From CAISIP01 sp963974265 (lineage in GTDB: Bacteria; Pseudomonadota; Gammaproteobacteria; Burkholderiales; Burkholderiaceae_C): DNA of 8,391 bases. Position 1 is the stretch's first letter; the number at the start of each line of letters is the position of its first letter. Shown piece by piece: positions 7,525-8,391 of this stretch. The notes below the pieces were generated by a model. It saw nothing but the letters and a program-made list of their open reading frames with translations, was not told the origin of the DNA and did not search any database. The stretch is taken from assembly GCA_963974265.1 (NCBI GenBank), contig CAXBDR010000206.1, forward strand, positions 1-8,391, in the 5' to 3' direction. The position numbers and the translations under genes were made by a program.

Positions 7525-7554
7525 GGCCTTGCCGCGTGCAGGCGTGGCAAGGCC
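7525..7554. terminator. Hairpin between convergent genes, possible bidirectional terminator
   Basis: GGCCTTGCC (7525-7533) pairs perfectly with GGCAAGGCC (7546-7554). The stem continues inward with GCG/CGT (one G-U pair in RNA) to a six-base loop, about 12 bp in all. It lies 6 bp after the protease stop (7516-7518) and 21 bp beyond the oxidoreductase stop (7576-7578). No T-tract follows on either strand, which is common for GC-rich genomes but leaves the terminator role an inference. Confidence 0.6.
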
Positions 7555-7575
7555 GGTGTGTATCGTGCGCCGTCG

Positions 7576-8391
7576 TCACGATACCGCGCCCGACCCATAG
7601 CTGCCGGTCAGCAACTGTCCGTTGCGGAACCGCTCCAGCGCATAGGGCGCCAGCGACACGTCGGTGGGCAAGCCCAGTGCCTCCTGCGCCAGCACGCGGC
7701 CGACGGCGGGCGAGAGCTTGAAGCCGTGGCCGGAAAAACCGAAGCCGACGACGAGCCCCGGCACCTCGGGCACGCGGCCGAGCACCGGATTCCAGTCGGG
7801 CGTGACGTCGTAGACGCCGGTCCAGCTCGATGCCAGGCCGGCGGTCTCGTAGGACGGAAACCGCTCCGCCGCCTGGGCGCCGACCAGGGCCACGTAGTCC
7901 ATGGGGATGTCGCCCTGCTCGTTGTCCGGTTCCGCCAGTGTCTCGCCGACCGTGCCTTCGCTGACCAGCATCTGTCGGCCGCCGTAGCTGCGGCAATACA
8001 ACATGCCCCTCGAGCCCAGGTCCTTGTAGACCGGCATCTGGTAGGTGTAAGCCTCGGGCCCCTCGAGCGCGAGCACGCTGTGGCGTTCGGGCTTGACCGG
8101 CGTGGCGATGCCGGTCCAGCGTGCAAGCTCCGTGGCCCAGATGTTCTGCGCGCTGACGACGACACCCGCGTGGAAGTCGCCCTGCGTGGTCTGCACGCCG
8201 GTGACACGGCCGCTGGCGTCGCGCAGCAGGCCCTGCACGGCGACGCCTTCCAGGATCTTGACGCCGCGCCGGCGCGCGGCACGTGCGAAGCTGGTGGCCA
8301 CCAGCGTGGCGTCGGCGAATCCGGCCTCGGGCTCGAAACCGATCAAGGCGGCATCGTCGAAGCGGCAGATCGGCAGGCGGTCGGCGGCCTG
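7576..8391 (-). CDS. FAD-dependent oxidoreductase, DAO family (partial, N-terminus outside window)
   Basis: This open frame runs off the right edge; 271 C-terminal residues are visible and the start is missing. It resembles the D-amino-acid oxidase/sarcosine oxidase/glycine oxidase superfamily, which oxidises C-N bonds of amines or amino acids using FAD. The visible marks are the middle region EPEAGFADATL (20-30) typical of the substrate domain entry, a VVVSAQNIWATEL strand-helix (77-89), and the FAD-contacting C-terminal segment TPDWNPVLGRVPEVPGL (197-213) leading to GFGFSGHGFKLSPAVGR (216-232). The N-terminal GxGxxG dinucleotide-binding site must lie outside. A TTG at 8346 could be misread as a start, but the frame continues upstream (DDAAL before IGFE) with protein-like sequence, so this is a truncated view and not a short gene. 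The substrate cannot be assigned; a sarcosine-oxidase-beta-like or other amine dehydrogenase role is possible. Confidence 0.88.
   Translation of the reverse strand, partial: QAADRLPICRFDDAALIGFEPEAGFADATLVATSFARAARRRGVKILEGVAVQGLLRDASGRVTGVQTTQGDFHAGVVVSAQNIWATELARWTGIATPVKPERHSVLALEGPEAYTYQMPVYKDLGSRGMLYCRSYGGRQMLVSEGTVGETLAEPDNEQGDIPMDYVALVGAQAAERFPSYETAGLASSWTGVYDVTPDWNPVLGRVPEVPGLVVGFGFSGHGFKLSPAVGRVLAQEALGLPTDVSLAPYALERFRNGQLLTGSYGSGAVS

Overview
The window is GC-rich DNA with strong G/C bias at third codon positions and Gram-negative machinery: an outer-membrane efflux lipoprotein and a MacAB-type tripartite exporter. This fits a high-GC beta- or gammaproteobacterium, for example Burkholderiales or Xanthomonadales. 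The sequence alone does not let me choose between them. No mobile element, CRISPR array or rRNA is visible.

Layout, left to right: (1) a complete tRNA-Arg with anticodon CCG, the CCA tail encoded, and its own -10 box; (2) a plus-strand gene for a DnaQ-like DEDDh 3'-5' exonuclease with an extra C-terminal module; (3) a minus-strand cluster of four tightly packed genes, transcribed right to left in the order outer-membrane factor, periplasmic adaptor, ABC ATPase, MacB-type permease; (4) a 271-bp divergent intergenic region with two 8-bp direct repeats exactly 20 bp apart and a run of GC-rich hairpins; (5) a plus-strand gene for an astacin-type zinc metalloprotease with no visible signal peptide and a PPC-like C-terminal domain; (6) a 12-bp-stem hairpin between convergent genes; (7) the C-terminal 271 residues of a minus-strand FAD-dependent amine/amino-acid oxidoreductase whose start lies beyond the right edge.

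The four efflux genes supply every part of one trans-envelope pump: ATPase and permease in the inner membrane, adaptor across the periplasm, and a TolC/NodT-like duct in the outer membrane. Junctions overlap or nearly overlap, so they almost certainly form one operon with coupled translation. Nothing in the sequence names the substrate. The metalloprotease is divergent from this operon and shares its upstream region. Co-regulation is possible but unproven.

I see no clear-cut novel system. The features most worth a second look are the signal-less, cysteine-poor astacin-like protease with its structured leader, the 20-bp-spaced direct repeats in the shared control region, the altered tip motif and low-complexity insert of the adaptor, and the C-terminal module of the exonuclease.
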